IMG/VR virus record: IMGVR_UViG_3300042691_002536
Location: 1 to 28,174 of that record
DNA: 28,174 nt
Reading direction: 5' to 3' (one strand)
Source: a virus
Position 1 is the stretch's first letter. Each line of letters opens with the position of its first letter. Shown one piece after another: positions 13,375-21,670 of the stretch. The notes under the pieces were generated by a model that did no database searches, was not told the DNA's origin, and saw only the letters and a list, made by a program, of their open reading frames with translations. Position numbers and translations under genes: made by a program.

Positions 13375-13999
13375 TCTTAATCTCCCGTCCGGTAGGCTCT
13401 GATTCAGGGCCTGAACTGCTAGGAAACACAGGAGCGGGTTCTTCGCTGTCAGCACCCAAATCACCTAAATCTGCGGTGGGTGCGGCTGTTGGATTAGTCA
13501 ACGCTTTGATAGCACCATCAATGCTGTCTTTGGTTTGTGTCAGTGTTTCCATTGCAGTTTCAATGGCAGTTTTGATTGTTGAACCAAACTGTTCACCTTC
13601 ACCATCACCAAATTTGGCTTTGATCTGGTCTACCAATGTGATAAGATCACTACCCAGCATGTCTGCTACGTCTTCGATCATATCTTGGAATTCTTTACTC
13701 ATGCTCTGAGTAGCCAATACTACTTCTGCTTGTTCTAGATCAGCATCGTCTAACTCTGCTTCATGTAGAATTGCATCAACGTTGGCTAGATCTTCATAGA
13801 TCTCTTTGTGCAAAATTGCACGAGTATATGCTTCTCCACCGCGGCTGGCTAGGCTGTCAATTTCTTTAGCAACGATGGCCAATTGCTCACGCAATTTGCG
13901 ACCACCAATGCTTTCATCAATGACAATGCTCTGCTTACGCAGGGCCTGTCTAGCGGCTTCAGCGGGTGTGGTAATTGTTGAAATGTCTTGGAATTTCAT
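13361..13999 (-). CDS. Acidic coiled-coil-rich phage protein
   Basis: 212 aa, strongly acidic. The N-terminal 100 residues (EAARQALRKQSIVIDESIGGRKLREQLAIVAKEIDSLASRGGEAYTRAILHKEIYEDLANVDAI) are helical, with DESIGGRKLREQL conserved-looking. The middle is also helical. The C-terminal 45 residues are disordered and Pro/Glu/Ser-rich. Composition resembles scaffold or chaperone proteins of virion assembly, but there is no proof. GGAG is near the ATG and a CTAAATAA late box lies 18 nt upstream, supporting late expression. Confidence 0.65.
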   Translation of the reverse strand: MKFQDISTITTPAEAARQALRKQSIVIDESIGGRKLREQLAIVAKEIDSLASRGGEAYTRAILHKEIYEDLANVDAILHEAELDDADLEQAEVVLATQSMSKEFQDMIEDVADMLGSDLITLVDQIKAKFGDGEGEQFGSTIKTAIETAMETLTQTKDSIDGAIKALTNPTAAPTADLGDLGADSEEPAPVFPSSSGPESEPTGREIKSDAE

Positions 14000-14017
14000 G
14001 TTATCTCCGATCTGGAT

Positions 14018-14025
14018 TTATTTAG
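14018..14025 (-). promoter_or_regulatory. Late promoter-like box
   Basis: Minus strand CTAAATAA inside GCTAAATAAATCC, overlapping the stop codon of the basic-protein gene. The leader would carry the GGAG site of the acidic protein gene. The same GCTAAATAAA core recurs at 14709 and 22485. Confidence 0.5.
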
Positions 14026-14288
14026 CGTCGTTTTTTATTAAGACGAGCCACTCTTCTGGACAGTGGATTAAACCGTTTGGTTCGTTTGGTCTTAATTTTA
14101 ATCCTAGCACCCATGCGGGCTTTGGTTCTGCGTAAAACGATGCGTTTTTTAATGTCGACTTTTCGGCTACAACTGCTGGCGGCACTGACTACACGCCCTT
14201 TTCTGCGTCCAGTGGTGCATCTTACTTTTCTGGCAATTTTTTTGCCTTTACGAGCCCAAACAATCTTTGCTTCGACAATTAACTTCAT
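14022..14288 (-). CDS. Very basic small protein, possible nucleic-acid binder
   Basis: 88 aa with more than a third Lys/Arg. It starts MKLIVEAKIVWARKGKK, passes through CTTGRRKGRVVSAASSCSRKVDIKKRIVLRRTKARMG and ends RFNPLSRRVARLNKKRR. RRKGRVVS, two cysteines and the terminal basic motif recur in proteins of aquatic T4-like phages with no assigned function. Binding to DNA (packaged or replicating) or to RNA is the natural inference. It lies 9 nt below the gene for a membrane-anchored coiled-coil protein and above the acidic coiled-coil gene. Confidence 0.7.
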   Translation of the reverse strand: MKLIVEAKIVWARKGKKIARKVRCTTGRRKGRVVSAASSCSRKVDIKKRIVLRRTKARMGARIKIKTKRTKRFNPLSRRVARLNKKRR

Positions 14289-14297
14289 TTGTGATTT

Positions 14298-14594
14298 TTA
14301 CTTAGGTAAATGAGTGAGGATGTAACCTAACATACCTAACAACGCAACAATAACTGTGGCCGTGGATGTTACCATTACATTGAATCTGCGGTCTTTGGAT
14401 TCACCAATCAAGTTTTTTACTTCTTTGAAATTGGTGTCAGATGATTTTTTGAAAGCATCAAAATCCTGTTGCAAGTGGTCTAGGCGTAGTTCCACTGCAC
14501 TAAATTTTTCTTCTAACCTATGGTAACGCTCAGCACAGAGTTCAACGTGTAGGTTGAGGTCTTTATTCTCACCTTCAGCAATATTTCTACCCAT
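14298..14594 (-). CDS. Coiled-coil protein with C-terminal membrane anchor
   Basis: 98 aa from ATG 14594 (MGRNIAEGENK). A GTG 13 codons earlier has no ribosome site, and the chosen ATG has only a weak GGA. Residues 15-65 form an amphipathic coiled coil (RLEEKFSAVELRLDHLQQDFDAFKKSSDTNFKEV). A hydrophobic segment near residues 73-95 (VMVTSTATVIVALLGMLGYIL) is a membrane span, followed by a three-residue tail. The architecture recalls XhlA-type lysis accessory proteins and phage membrane organisers. A role in lysis or superinfection is possible, not shown. Confidence 0.6.
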   Translation of the reverse strand: MGRNIAEGENKDLNLHVELCAERYHRLEEKFSAVELRLDHLQQDFDAFKKSSDTNFKEVKNLIGESKDRRFNVMVTSTATVIVALLGMLGYILTHLPK

Positions 14595-14708
14595 TATATT
14601 TTTTCCATGCAAAAAAAGCAGACTCTTGTCCACTAATTTTTGTGTTTGATATATGGTGCCTTAAATTGAGCCAGGGTGAGTCGTGGTGTTACTTTGGGTT
14701 ATTTGACT

Positions 14709-14716
14709 TTATTTAG
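14709..14716 (-). promoter_or_regulatory. Late promoter-like box upstream of the coiled-coil membrane protein gene
   Basis: Minus strand CTAAATAA within GGCTAAATAAAG, inside the 127-nt space before ATG 14594. A start here would leave a leader of about 110 nt, longer than for the other boxes. Confidence 0.45.
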
Positions 14717-14721
14717 CCAAA

Positions 14722-15141
14722 TTACAGTGACTCATGGCGGATAAAAAAGGTGTTGGCATCTGCACCAGAGGTGATGATCTTGGGTTCTAACTTGGCAGTT
14801 TCATTGAGTCCTGTCTGCATAGGTAATCCATTGGCTTCTGAAATCAATGTTTGTTCGTTCATTAGACCCACTTTGTCTACAATCCACTTGTAGGACCAAA
14901 CAGTTTGACGACCGCTGTGATTTTTACCAAAGAATCCATCAGTGATGTCTTGATCTGTGACCATGTCAACTCCAGACAAAATAGGTTGCCCTCGCATGCT
15001 CACCAGATCAATCAATATGTGCAGGTTGTCGCGGCTTTTGCTGGAATCAAGCCCAATGTCAAACAATGTCCAGGCTGTGAAGAATTCTGGATCCCCTCCA
15101 AAATGTGCGCCGGGAATTGTCCAACTTTTCTTTTCTGACAT
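14722..15141 (-). CDS. Unknown conserved-looking phage protein
   Basis: 139 aa. SWTIPGAHFGGDPEFFTAWTLFDIGLDSSK, then LIDLVSMRGQPILSGVDMVTDQDITDGFFGKNHSGRQTVWSYKWIVDKVG suggests a compact mixed fold with many aromatic residues. I recognise no domain. The start overlaps the previous stop by 1 nt (TAATG), so translation is coupled. It is the last member of the run descending from 18.65 kb before the intergenic late box. Confidence 0.6.
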   Translation of the reverse strand: MSEKKSWTIPGAHFGGDPEFFTAWTLFDIGLDSSKSRDNLHILIDLVSMRGQPILSGVDMVTDQDITDGFFGKNHSGRQTVWSYKWIVDKVGLMNEQTLISEANGLPMQTGLNETAKLEPKIITSGADANTFFIRHESL

Positions 15142-15926
15142 TAGGGTATGAGTTTTGTTGGGGTGGTAATTGCTTTGGCCAACCCGTAGCCGATGGCGCC
15201 AGCGGCGGCCACTTTGGCAATGGAACTTAAAAAGCCCTTGCCTGAACTTGTTCCAGCCACTGCGGCACCGGCACCAAGCATGGCCGCTTCGGCATTGTCC
15301 ACATGGTCAAGTTCCCATCCTTTGCCTTTGGCCAATGTTTCCAACATTGGATAAAGATCACTGCGACGTGCTCGTGTGCGATAATACTGTAACAGTCGAG
15401 TAACACACACTTGCTTTTGAAAAGTGGTTAAATTTTCCCAATCAGTGATCAATCGACGCATGCTCTTGTAGTTGGAAACATCAATGCCCATCTGCGGTTC
15501 TAATCTAAACATCAGTCTGATGGCAGTGGCACGATCCAATGTGCCATTGGCCAGTCCTCGCAAAAAGTCCTTGGCCATTTTTTCTTTGACGTGCAGTCTT
15601 GTGCCCAGCACAGCATTTTGTTCCATGCCGTTGAGTTTCTTTGCAGTCTTTCCTGTGGGGTTAGTGGCAATATGCAAAGCCTGATATAGGTCGGTGCCAA
15701 CAACACGTGGCTCACGAAAGCCACCAAACATCATTGTTTTACGAGCGTATGCCTGTGCAAAAGGTGCAGTTTCAAATTCCTTATTGAACACATACAGAGT
15801 CAACAAACTCAAGAATGCGCTGTCTACTGCATCTCTCAAAGTCATTGCAGACAGATAGTTGTTGCGGAACATGCGACTTTCGTTGCAGTTCTCTCTAATG
15901 AAACTGTATTCTTCTTGGTTTTCCAT
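15141..15926 (-). CDS. Unknown protein with C-terminal Gly/Ala hydrophobic region
   Basis: 261 aa. The N-terminal part (FRNNYLSAMTLRDAVDSAFLSLLTLYVFNKEFETAPFAQAYARKTMMFGGF) is helical and resembles unnamed proteins of aquatic T4-like phages. The middle is basic and helical (KKLNGMEQNAVLGTRLHVKEKMAKDFLRGL). Residues 215-250 are Gly/Ala-rich with possible membrane character (AAMLGAGAAVAGTSSGKGFLSSIAKVAAAGAIGYGLAKAI). AAAGG lies 6 nt before the ATG, and the start overlaps the previous stop by 1 nt. Function unknown. Confidence 0.65.
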   Translation of the reverse strand: MENQEEYSFIRENCNESRMFRNNYLSAMTLRDAVDSAFLSLLTLYVFNKEFETAPFAQAYARKTMMFGGFREPRVVGTDLYQALHIATNPTGKTAKKLNGMEQNAVLGTRLHVKEKMAKDFLRGLANGTLDRATAIRLMFRLEPQMGIDVSNYKSMRRLITDWENLTTFQKQVCVTRLLQYYRTRARRSDLYPMLETLAKGKGWELDHVDNAEAAMLGAGAAVAGTSSGKGFLSSIAKVAAAGAIGYGLAKAITTPTKLIP

Positions 15927-17107
15927 TATATGCCTTTGCCCATGAATGCGGGTCTATTTACAAATTTAATCTTGCCATGTGGTGTTGCTGACACATAGCC
16001 TTCGTGGCCGCCATCAGTTCTAACACCATCAGGATGCTTGGCTATGTGTGCATCCAATTGATCTTTGATATCGTGTTTGAGTTCAGACATTAACACTATG
16101 ATCTTCCAAGTGGTATCATAGGCTTTTTTATACTGTTGCAAGTGTGTGATGATATTTTCTTGCTTCTTGGCTGTTAGGCCTGCAGGACCTTTAATCCAAT
16201 CCATGAACTCGCGTGATGCACTGGCTTCAATCTGCTGACCAGCACGGGCTTTGGCTGTGATAAAACTCTTAAACAAATCTGGCAAGTTGGCAATCTTGAG
16301 AGCACCAATGTTGAAAGGATCCAACATGTCATCAATCTGTTGTGCTGGCGCACTAGCCAACAAGTTTCTCACTGATTCAATTTCTGCCTTGGGCTTTTTT
16401 AGTTTAACAGTATCATCAAGTTTGGTTTCTGGTCCAAACACAATCATTTTGGAACTACTGGAAATATTGTTTAGTTCAGGAGTGGTGGGTGTTGGTTCTG
16501 CAAATGCATCTGCGGCAGAGTCTGCAGAATCATACACTCCGTGTATGGCCACACCGGCTTGACTGCGTTTAATCCTAGCACCAATTTCTTGTGCCAAATC
16601 AAACTTGTAGTTGATCTTGTTGGGTTTAAAACTGATCTTGCTATCGTCAACTTGTAGTTCTGCTGGTGTCATCCACAACATGTCGCCTTGGAACATTTTG
16701 CCTACACTACGTTTGGGAGTGATGGCTTTTAGTAATTCATAAATGCCGGCAAATTTAGCGGCATATTCAGCACGACCTTGTTGGTCAGGACGACGATTGT
16801 AAATCATTGAACTTAGTTCATCGGCTGTGGTAGGTCTGCCGTTGTATTTTTTAGCGCCAATACCTGCTTTGTCAGTGACGATGAAAGTATTCTTATCTAA
16901 CCAGCCAAAAATAACTGCTGGTGAACCATCCCACTTGATTGTTGTGACAATGTGATGATTGTCAATTGCATGTTCAATGGCTTGTAATGCTCGGCGAGCA
17001 CCATTGAGACCGTTCTCGTCAAAGAGAATATCTTCGGGATGGTCAATCCTGGCTTTGGCTTCAAACAGAGCCGGCTTGTTGTTGCTGACTACTTCGGTGA
17101 TTCTCAT
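15926..17107 (-). CDS. DUF6267-like protein with ligase/nucleotidyltransferase-type motifs
   Basis: 393 aa. TIKWDGSPAVIFG (K58-W-D-G61) matches motif I (K-x-D-G) of the covalent nucleotidyltransferases: DNA ligases, RNA ligases and capping enzymes. GKMFQGDMLW (137-145) fits the motif III position. Near the C-terminus, HEGYVS (368-373) and KIKFVNR (378-384) look like motifs IV (E-G-x-V) and V (K-x-K). A long helical insertion lies between. I recall this family in aquatic T4-like phages as DUF6267, uncharacterised. A polynucleotide ligase or nucleotidyl-transfer role is inferred from the motif order. It overlaps its upstream neighbour by 4 nt and the next gene by 1 nt. Confidence 0.65.
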   Translation of the reverse strand: MRITEVVSNNKPALFEAKARIDHPEDILFDENGLNGARRALQAIEHAIDNHHIVTTIKWDGSPAVIFGWLDKNTFIVTDKAGIGAKKYNGRPTTADELSSMIYNRRPDQQGRAEYAAKFAGIYELLKAITPKRSVGKMFQGDMLWMTPAELQVDDSKISFKPNKINYKFDLAQEIGARIKRSQAGVAIHGVYDSADSAADAFAEPTPTTPELNNISSSSKMIVFGPETKLDDTVKLKKPKAEIESVRNLLASAPAQQIDDMLDPFNIGALKIANLPDLFKSFITAKARAGQQIEASASREFMDWIKGPAGLTAKKQENIITHLQQYKKAYDTTWKIIVLMSELKHDIKDQLDAHIAKHPDGVRTDGGHEGYVSATPHGKIKFVNRPAFMGKGI

Positions 17108-18402
17108 GATGATGGGTGACTGTCAAAATAGGCCTTCATGGCATTTTCATATTCTTGGCCGCGACGTGCGGCATAGGCTTCATCAGTCTCACCAGAGATG
17201 CGAGGTAATTTAGCACTGGCAGCGGACGCGGCATTATGTGCGGCTTGATGGCGTCTTTCTTCATCGGTGCCAGCAGGAGCAGGTTCACCTGGCTTAGGTT
17301 TGTCTTTGGGGTTTGGTTTGGCAGGCTTAAACGCATCCAACAATCCCATGGCTTCTTTGGCCCAGTCGTGCAAGTGACCAAAGGCCACATCGCTGGAATC
17401 TTCACCACGTGTAGATCTTTCGCTGGCGGCCAATGCAATCCACTTGCCAACAAAGGCATTCAATGATCTAGTATTGGTCTTGACAAAGTTGGTAATTGCA
17501 GTTCTGTATTCAGGTGGCTTCTTGGCAAGATCCAAGTGACCAACTAAACTTGCTTGTATTTTGTTTGGGTCAACAATGTTGACTGGCTTTCCTACTAGGG
17601 CCTGCAATTGCGGAGTAGGCAAGTTTACATATTTCTTCTGCACAGTTTCAACAATGTCTAATACAAGACGTTGCATGTTTTCTTTGAATTCGTTGTTGGC
17701 TTCTAGGCTTGTGTGGAGTTCACTGCCAGGTGTAAACAATGCCGCATTGATTTTATTACCGTCTTTGTTGAATGCATCAATGGTTGCATCGTCAAACTTA
17801 AAGTCTGCTGGTGCATCAAGTCCTGTGCCCATGCCTACCATTTCACGGAATTCCCAGTCTAGTAGAGTCACTGCGACCACAGTTGATACAGCATCCACGT
17901 GACCTTCTTGACTTAGGCCCTTGATCTGTTCTGGTGCTGTCTTGCTGGTGATGTAGGTCATTATTAACTTGACAACGTCACCGGCACGCCATTGCTGTTT
18001 GGCATGAACGTTTACACCAGCAAGAATATCTCGTTGATGTGATTTTAAATGTGTGATCAATTGATCGCGAGTTACTTCGCCAATGTCTGATCCTGTCTTG
18101 CTTAGATTGGCGGCAACAGTAAATGCGGCCATGATTATTTTATTAAGCGGAATTTGCTCTAAAATTTCACCGCCTGGAGCCTCTTTGTCACCGTCGGTTC
18201 TACCTGTTCCTAGATTGGTTTGTCCGCCTGATTTGATCAAGCGGTTTACTTGATTGGCAATGGTGTCAACAACTAGGTCAAGTCTTGAATTGCTACCCTG
18301 AAGGCTACGGATGAATCCTGTGATTCCATCGCCGCCAGCCATGGTCTGGATTTTGGCCATAACGTTGTCCAAAAAGCCTTCTTCGAGTTCTTTTACTTTC
18401 AT
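17104..18402 (-). CDS. Large unknown phage protein
   Basis: 432 aa. It begins MKVKELEEGFLDNVMAKIQTMAGG, and most of the chain is helical (LNKIIMAAFTVAANLSK, VVKLIMTYITSK, TVVAVTLLDWEFREMVGMG). The last 90 residues are Pro/Lys- then Ala-rich and charged (KPNPKDKPKPGEPAPAGTDEERRHQAAHNAASAASAK). The N-terminus recalls virion or head-packaged proteins of aquatic T4-like phages but no family is certain. Overlaps on both sides are 4 nt (ATGA), showing strict coupling with the ligase-motif protein. Confidence 0.6.
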   Translation of the reverse strand: MKVKELEEGFLDNVMAKIQTMAGGDGITGFIRSLQGSNSRLDLVVDTIANQVNRLIKSGGQTNLGTGRTDGDKEAPGGEILEQIPLNKIIMAAFTVAANLSKTGSDIGEVTRDQLITHLKSHQRDILAGVNVHAKQQWRAGDVVKLIMTYITSKTAPEQIKGLSQEGHVDAVSTVVAVTLLDWEFREMVGMGTGLDAPADFKFDDATIDAFNKDGNKINAALFTPGSELHTSLEANNEFKENMQRLVLDIVETVQKKYVNLPTPQLQALVGKPVNIVDPNKIQASLVGHLDLAKKPPEYRTAITNFVKTNTRSLNAFVGKWIALAASERSTRGEDSSDVAFGHLHDWAKEAMGLLDAFKPAKPNPKDKPKPGEPAPAGTDEERRHQAAHNAASAASAKLPRISGETDEAYAARRGQEYENAMKAYFDSHPSS

Positions 18403-18653
18403 TTTTCTTCGCTCTCTTTAATGGATCTAACACCACGGGTGAACTTGGCAGGATCGTTGTTTTTAATGGCCAGTTGTAGTCTACGGACTAGATCATCAGC
18501 CTGGTGCTTTGGATAACTGGTTTCAATAATTTTTACTAGATTGATTACCCGGGCAATGGCCTGTGTGGCCAAACTTTCGACCAATAGGTGCTTGTCGCGC
18601 TGTGGCACAAGCGTGGTAATTTCATCTAGGATACTACGAGTTTGTTTCTGCAT
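18399..18653 (-). CDS. Small helical phage protein, first gene of the long coupled run
   Basis: 84 aa, all-helical and charged: SILDEITTLVPQRDKHLLVESLATQAIARVINLVKIIETSYPKHQADDLVRRLQLAIKNNDPAKF. No family recognised. The ATG lies 9 nt below a CATAAATA late box and has no Shine-Dalgarno, so its transcript may be near-leaderless. It overlaps the next gene by 4 nt. It diverges from the plus-strand gene at 18702 across a 48-nt space. Confidence 0.65.
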   Translation of the reverse strand: MQKQTRSILDEITTLVPQRDKHLLVESLATQAIARVINLVKIIETSYPKHQADDLVRRLQLAIKNNDPAKFTRGVRSIKESEEK

Positions 18654-18662
18654 GGTTGAGTC

Positions 18663-18670
18663 TATTTATG
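18663..18670 (-). promoter_or_regulatory. Late promoter-like box, divergent region
   Basis: Minus strand CATAAATA, 7 of 8 to the T4 late consensus, placed 9 nt before ATG 18653. Predicted leader is about 3-4 nt. Confidence 0.55.
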
Positions 18671-18678
18671 GTAAATAG
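18671..18678 (+). promoter_or_regulatory. Possible late box for the plus-strand gene
   Basis: Plus strand GTAAATAG, right beside the opposing minus-strand box. It is a poorer match (TAAATA core only). The gene below has a clear AAGGAG. Confidence 0.3.
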
Positions 18679-18701
18679 CCCTATAAGGAGATTGTATAAA
18701 A

Positions 18702-19106
18702 ATGCAATTATCACCAACTGCACAACAAATTCGAGAACTTGCTGATAGATTGTCAGCAATTAACTTAGAAATCACCGAAAAAGATGACCCTCTTACCGGT
18801 GAGCCTGAACATGAAATTGATTCCACAGAACTCAACCGTTTGAAAATTGCTCTTAAGCCTTTGGTCAGCGACGAAATGCAAGGACGCTTTGTCCAGGTTT
18901 TGAACAAAATGCGCTCTGGCACACCTGTAACCACAGGCGAAGCAAAATTGATCACTGTGGCTTTCATGAGTATGGCCGACATTGTTGCCGGCGACAACGC
19001 ACTGATTTCTCGCTTACGCAAGGACATTGCTGATTTTAACACGTCACATGATGATGCTGACATAGCCGCTGATGTCAATCCCAATTTGGAAATTAACAAA
19101 CCTTAA
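18702..19106 (+). CDS. Plus-strand unknown helical protein
   Basis: 134 aa. AAGGAG is 11 nt before the ATG. The product is acidic and helical (SPTAQQIRELADRLSAINLEITEKDDP; STELNRLKIALKPLVSDEMQGRFVQVLNKMRSGTPVTTGEAKLITVAFMSMADIVAGDNALISRLRKDI). It has no recognised domain, but GTPVTTGEAKLI is a plausible conserved turn. It is preferred over a 145-aa antisense frame because of its ribosome site, composition and fit between neighbours. It converges with gp41, overlapping its stop by 4 nt. Confidence 0.7.
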   Translation: MQLSPTAQQIRELADRLSAINLEITEKDDPLTGEPEHEIDSTELNRLKIALKPLVSDEMQGRFVQVLNKMRSGTPVTTGEAKLITVAFMSMADIVAGDNALISRLRKDIADFNTSHDDADIAADVNPNLEINKP

Positions 19107-20512
19107 GCATCTCGAGTTAAACCCATAGCCCTAAGTTTGTCCCTGTTGATATTTGAAGTCACTGGAACTGCTTGGGGCTTTTCTTTGATCTCTCCAGTTT
19201 GAGGATCTACCACAGTAGTGCCCTTGCGTATTTTGTTAAACACCTCAGATGCACTGGATGTAGTTGGTTCAGCATCGTCAGCAAGATCTGAAATCCTAAG
19301 TGTAGATGGATTAAACTCTAGATCCAGTTTTTGACCCACTGCACTGGAACTACGAGTTTTCATGAACTGGATTTGCACACGGCAACGTTCGCGCATGGTA
19401 GGAGTAGAATAGATACCAAACACGTTGTCTGCTGTTTGAATCTTACTCAAACCGCCAGCAATCATTGAGTGGTCAAATTCCACACTTTCCACAGCACTAC
19501 GATTCAACTGCGATGCTGTGGCCAACAACAGTTGCTCACTGACCACCATGTTACGCAATTCTTCAGATACAATTTTGTCCTTGATAAACAGATCTGCTAC
19601 CGAAATCTTTTGCCCTGCTGGCATCATCAAGTCCAGATAGTCCACTAGGATAGCATCAATTTTGATCTTACGCTGTGTTTGAAATTCTTTGATCCAGGCC
19701 AGCAAGTCATTGGCAGTTACACCGTTGGGCAATTGCACAATCTGCAACACGCCAGACTTTTTGCCTGCCATCTTGACTTTTAAGTCTACATCTTCTAATT
19801 TCTTAAACACTTCTCTAGTGGCAGTTTCTGTCAGCATGGCATCCATACGCATGGCGCACAGGCCTTCAGCCAACTCAAGACTAAAATAAACAACGTTGAG
19901 TCCTGCACGGCTCCAGTTCAAGGCCAAATTCTGCAAGAACAAACTTTTACCTGCACCAGATGCACCTGCAAAAATATTGAGTTCGCCGCGATTGAATCCG
20001 CCATAGAGTTTGTCGTCTAGTGTGCGCCAGCCTGTGGTGATTTGTCCGTTGCTGTCTTTGAGTCGTTCTAGTCGACCTTTGGGATCTGCAAAATAGTCTG
20101 TGCCAAATGTTTTAGGCAAACCAATTTGCACAGCATCCTTGATCAGTTTTTCTACCGAACCATACTGATGCTTTTCCAGCATGTCAGCACTACTGAGGAT
20201 GGCCTTTTCCAAAGCCTTGTGCCTGGCAAAGCCTTCAAACTCTTCCAAGAACCATGAAGCATGTTCATTGGCACGATCTTCTAAGTTGGTCAACTCAATG
20301 CCGCAGGTGGCAGAAATTTGTGCCACGTCTGGAATGTTACCTTGATCAACCAAATAAGTTTTTAAGAATTCTGCGGCTGACCTCAATCTGCGGTCAAAGT
20401 GTTCCGCATCAAGAATGTTCTGGCATCTGGCCGCTAAGTCTCTGTTACTGACCAAAAACTCCAAGAACAGTTTTTGTAGTTCAAACCCATACTCTTTGAT
20501 ATCATCGGCCAT
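19103..20512 (-). CDS. Replicative DNA helicase, DnaB/gp41 type
   Basis: 469 aa from ATG 20512. The start overlaps the previous stop by 1 nt (TGATG) and has a GGGGGAAAG ribosome site, better than an in-frame start 15 nt earlier. An N-terminal helical domain is followed by the RecA-like core: TGWRTLDDKLYGGFNRGELNIFAGASGAGKSLFLQNLA (Walker A GASGAGKS at about 183-190), FSLELAEGLCAMRMDAML, ILVDYLDLMMP (Walker B) and ATASQLNRSAVE (sensor/H3). It unwinds DNA 5' to 3' on the lagging strand as a hexamer and partners gp61 primase, encoded two genes upstream. The C-terminal 60 residues are disordered. Confidence 0.92.
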   Translation of the reverse strand: MADDIKEYGFELQKLFLEFLVSNRDLAARCQNILDAEHFDRRLRSAAEFLKTYLVDQGNIPDVAQISATCGIELTNLEDRANEHASWFLEEFEGFARHKALEKAILSSADMLEKHQYGSVEKLIKDAVQIGLPKTFGTDYFADPKGRLERLKDSNGQITTGWRTLDDKLYGGFNRGELNIFAGASGAGKSLFLQNLALNWSRAGLNVVYFSLELAEGLCAMRMDAMLTETATREVFKKLEDVDLKVKMAGKKSGVLQIVQLPNGVTANDLLAWIKEFQTQRKIKIDAILVDYLDLMMPAGQKISVADLFIKDKIVSEELRNMVVSEQLLLATASQLNRSAVESVEFDHSMIAGGLSKIQTADNVFGIYSTPTMRERCRVQIQFMKTRSSSAVGQKLDLEFNPSTLRISDLADDAEPTTSSASEVFNKIRKGTTVVDPQTGEIKEKPQAVPVTSNINRDKLRAMGLTRDA

Positions 20513-20709
20513 CAGTCTTTCCCCCACCGCAACATCATTACTGCGGCATCTTCTTTGTTGTCAAAGTCAAAAATCATATAATTTTCAGTCAATTCCGTTT
20601 TATAACATCCGCCAGGCAGGCCAAATTCTTCAATGACCCAGATACAGGTTTTGTCCCACCACTCAGCGGTATCTTGACCCAGTTTCCAGTCCACTCTAAC
20701 TTTATACAC
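20512..20709 (-). CDS. Small protein between primase and helicase genes
   Basis: 65 aa, GTG start with AAGG 7 nt upstream. YKVRVDWKLGQDTAEWWDKTCIWVIEEFGLPGGCYKTELTENYMIFDFDNKEDAAVMMLRWGKD has a ferredoxin-like strand/helix alternation. Small proteins of this type sit at the same place in other aquatic T4-like phages. It overlaps primase by 8 nt and helicase by 1 nt, so it is co-translated with the primosome and may adjust it. No function is known. Confidence 0.7.
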   Translation of the reverse strand: MYKVRVDWKLGQDTAEWWDKTCIWVIEEFGLPGGCYKTELTENYMIFDFDNKEDAAVMMLRWGKD

Positions 20710-21670
20710 ACCACCGCCTTGCTAGTAATTTAATCTTCAATGGGTTGGACTCAATTGCCGATAATATACTTTGTAGCGTGGCGATTCTACCAAATTGTTG
20801 CACAGCATCGTTGGCATCTTTGATGTCCTCAGGCCAGTCTGGAAAACTAGCACTCCAGCCCAGGGCGGCCGCTTGTTCAAGAAGTCCTCGACCAGCAGAG
20901 TCTCTGTCAGCAACAACCACTGGTTCTGTGTCTAGGTCTTCAATGACTTTGGCCTGCTCAGGATTGATGCTGTTGGTCATTACAGCAACACCACCAATGC
21001 TGAGTGCATCATACTCACCTTCAACTACCACTGTGTATTTTCTTTTTCTATTTTGTGAGTCCAGGTTGAACACATAGCCGGCAGGCCTGTGACTGATCAT
21101 CTTGGGTGTTTTACGATCTGGTGGTGTGCCAATCCATCTTGCTTGATAGCCCACCACAGTATCACCATAGGTATAAGGCAGTATAACACGATTCTCCATG
21201 CCCAATACTTTGGTGGTAGTCTGTAGAAATGTAGCCAGTCCCAACACATGTCGTTGAGCAAGATAAGCCTGTGCAGAGTCTGAGATATCATCAGTGACTG
21301 GCCACGGAAACTCTATACTGGGCCAAGTTACTTGGAATACTGCTGGCTCTGGATTTATGTCTTCTTCTACTTGATCCCAGAGTTGTATTTTTACTCGTTG
21401 TATCTCGCCTTCGTCAATGCCCAAAGTTCGCATCAACTTGATGAGTTTAAATCCTAGTCTAGAACCCGGGCGCCAGCCTGTGGTGTAGTTGCAATTGAAA
21501 CAGTGGTAGCCTACACGATCGCCTTCGAACTTGAAGCCACCACGATGTCTAGTATCGGGCCTTGATTGCCCATTGTGAACACACATGGGGCAGTTCATGG
21601 TCAACCAGCCCTGCGGATTTGACCGCATAGGAGGTAGGTGCGCTTTTAAAAGGTTTTCAACCAGACTCAT
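20702..21670 (-). CDS. DNA primase, DnaG type (T4 gp61 role)
   Basis: 322 aa. N-terminal zinc ribbon: C27-x2-C30 ... C57-x2-C60 (CPMC / CFNC) with GGFKFEGDRVGYHC between. Toprim domain: VVVEGEYDALSIGG (E218) and VVVADRDSAGRGLLEQA (D255-x-D257), then WPEDIKDANDAVQQFG. It makes RNA primers for lagging-strand synthesis with the gp41 helicase. It opens the primase / 65-aa / helicase operon. The ATG is exactly 7 nt below a sigma70 -10 and there is no Shine-Dalgarno, so the mRNA is probably leaderless. Confidence 0.92.
   Translation of the reverse strand: MSLVENLLKAHLPPMRSNPQGWLTMNCPMCVHNGQSRPDTRHRGGFKFEGDRVGYHCFNCNYTTGWRPGSRLGFKLIKLMRTLGIDEGEIQRVKIQLWDQVEEDINPEPAVFQVTWPSIEFPWPVTDDISDSAQAYLAQRHVLGLATFLQTTTKVLGMENRVILPYTYGDTVVGYQARWIGTPPDRKTPKMISHRPAGYVFNLDSQNRKRKYTVVVEGEYDALSIGGVAVMTNSINPEQAKVIEDLDTEPVVVADRDSAGRGLLEQAAALGWSASFPDWPEDIKDANDAVQQFGRIATLQSILSAIESNPLKIKLLARRWCV

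Noticed and set aside
15954-15961. GTAAATAG on the minus strand as a late promoter for the 261-aa gene
   Set aside because: It lies inside the coupled upstream coding sequence, matches only the TAAATA core, and the gene has its own AAAGG site with a 1-nt overlap.
18662-19099. 145-codon minus-strand frame opposite the plus-strand gene at 18702
   Set aside because: The plus frame has AAGGAG, a coherent acidic helical product and exact fit between neighbours. The antisense product is Ser/Cys-rich and shadow-like.
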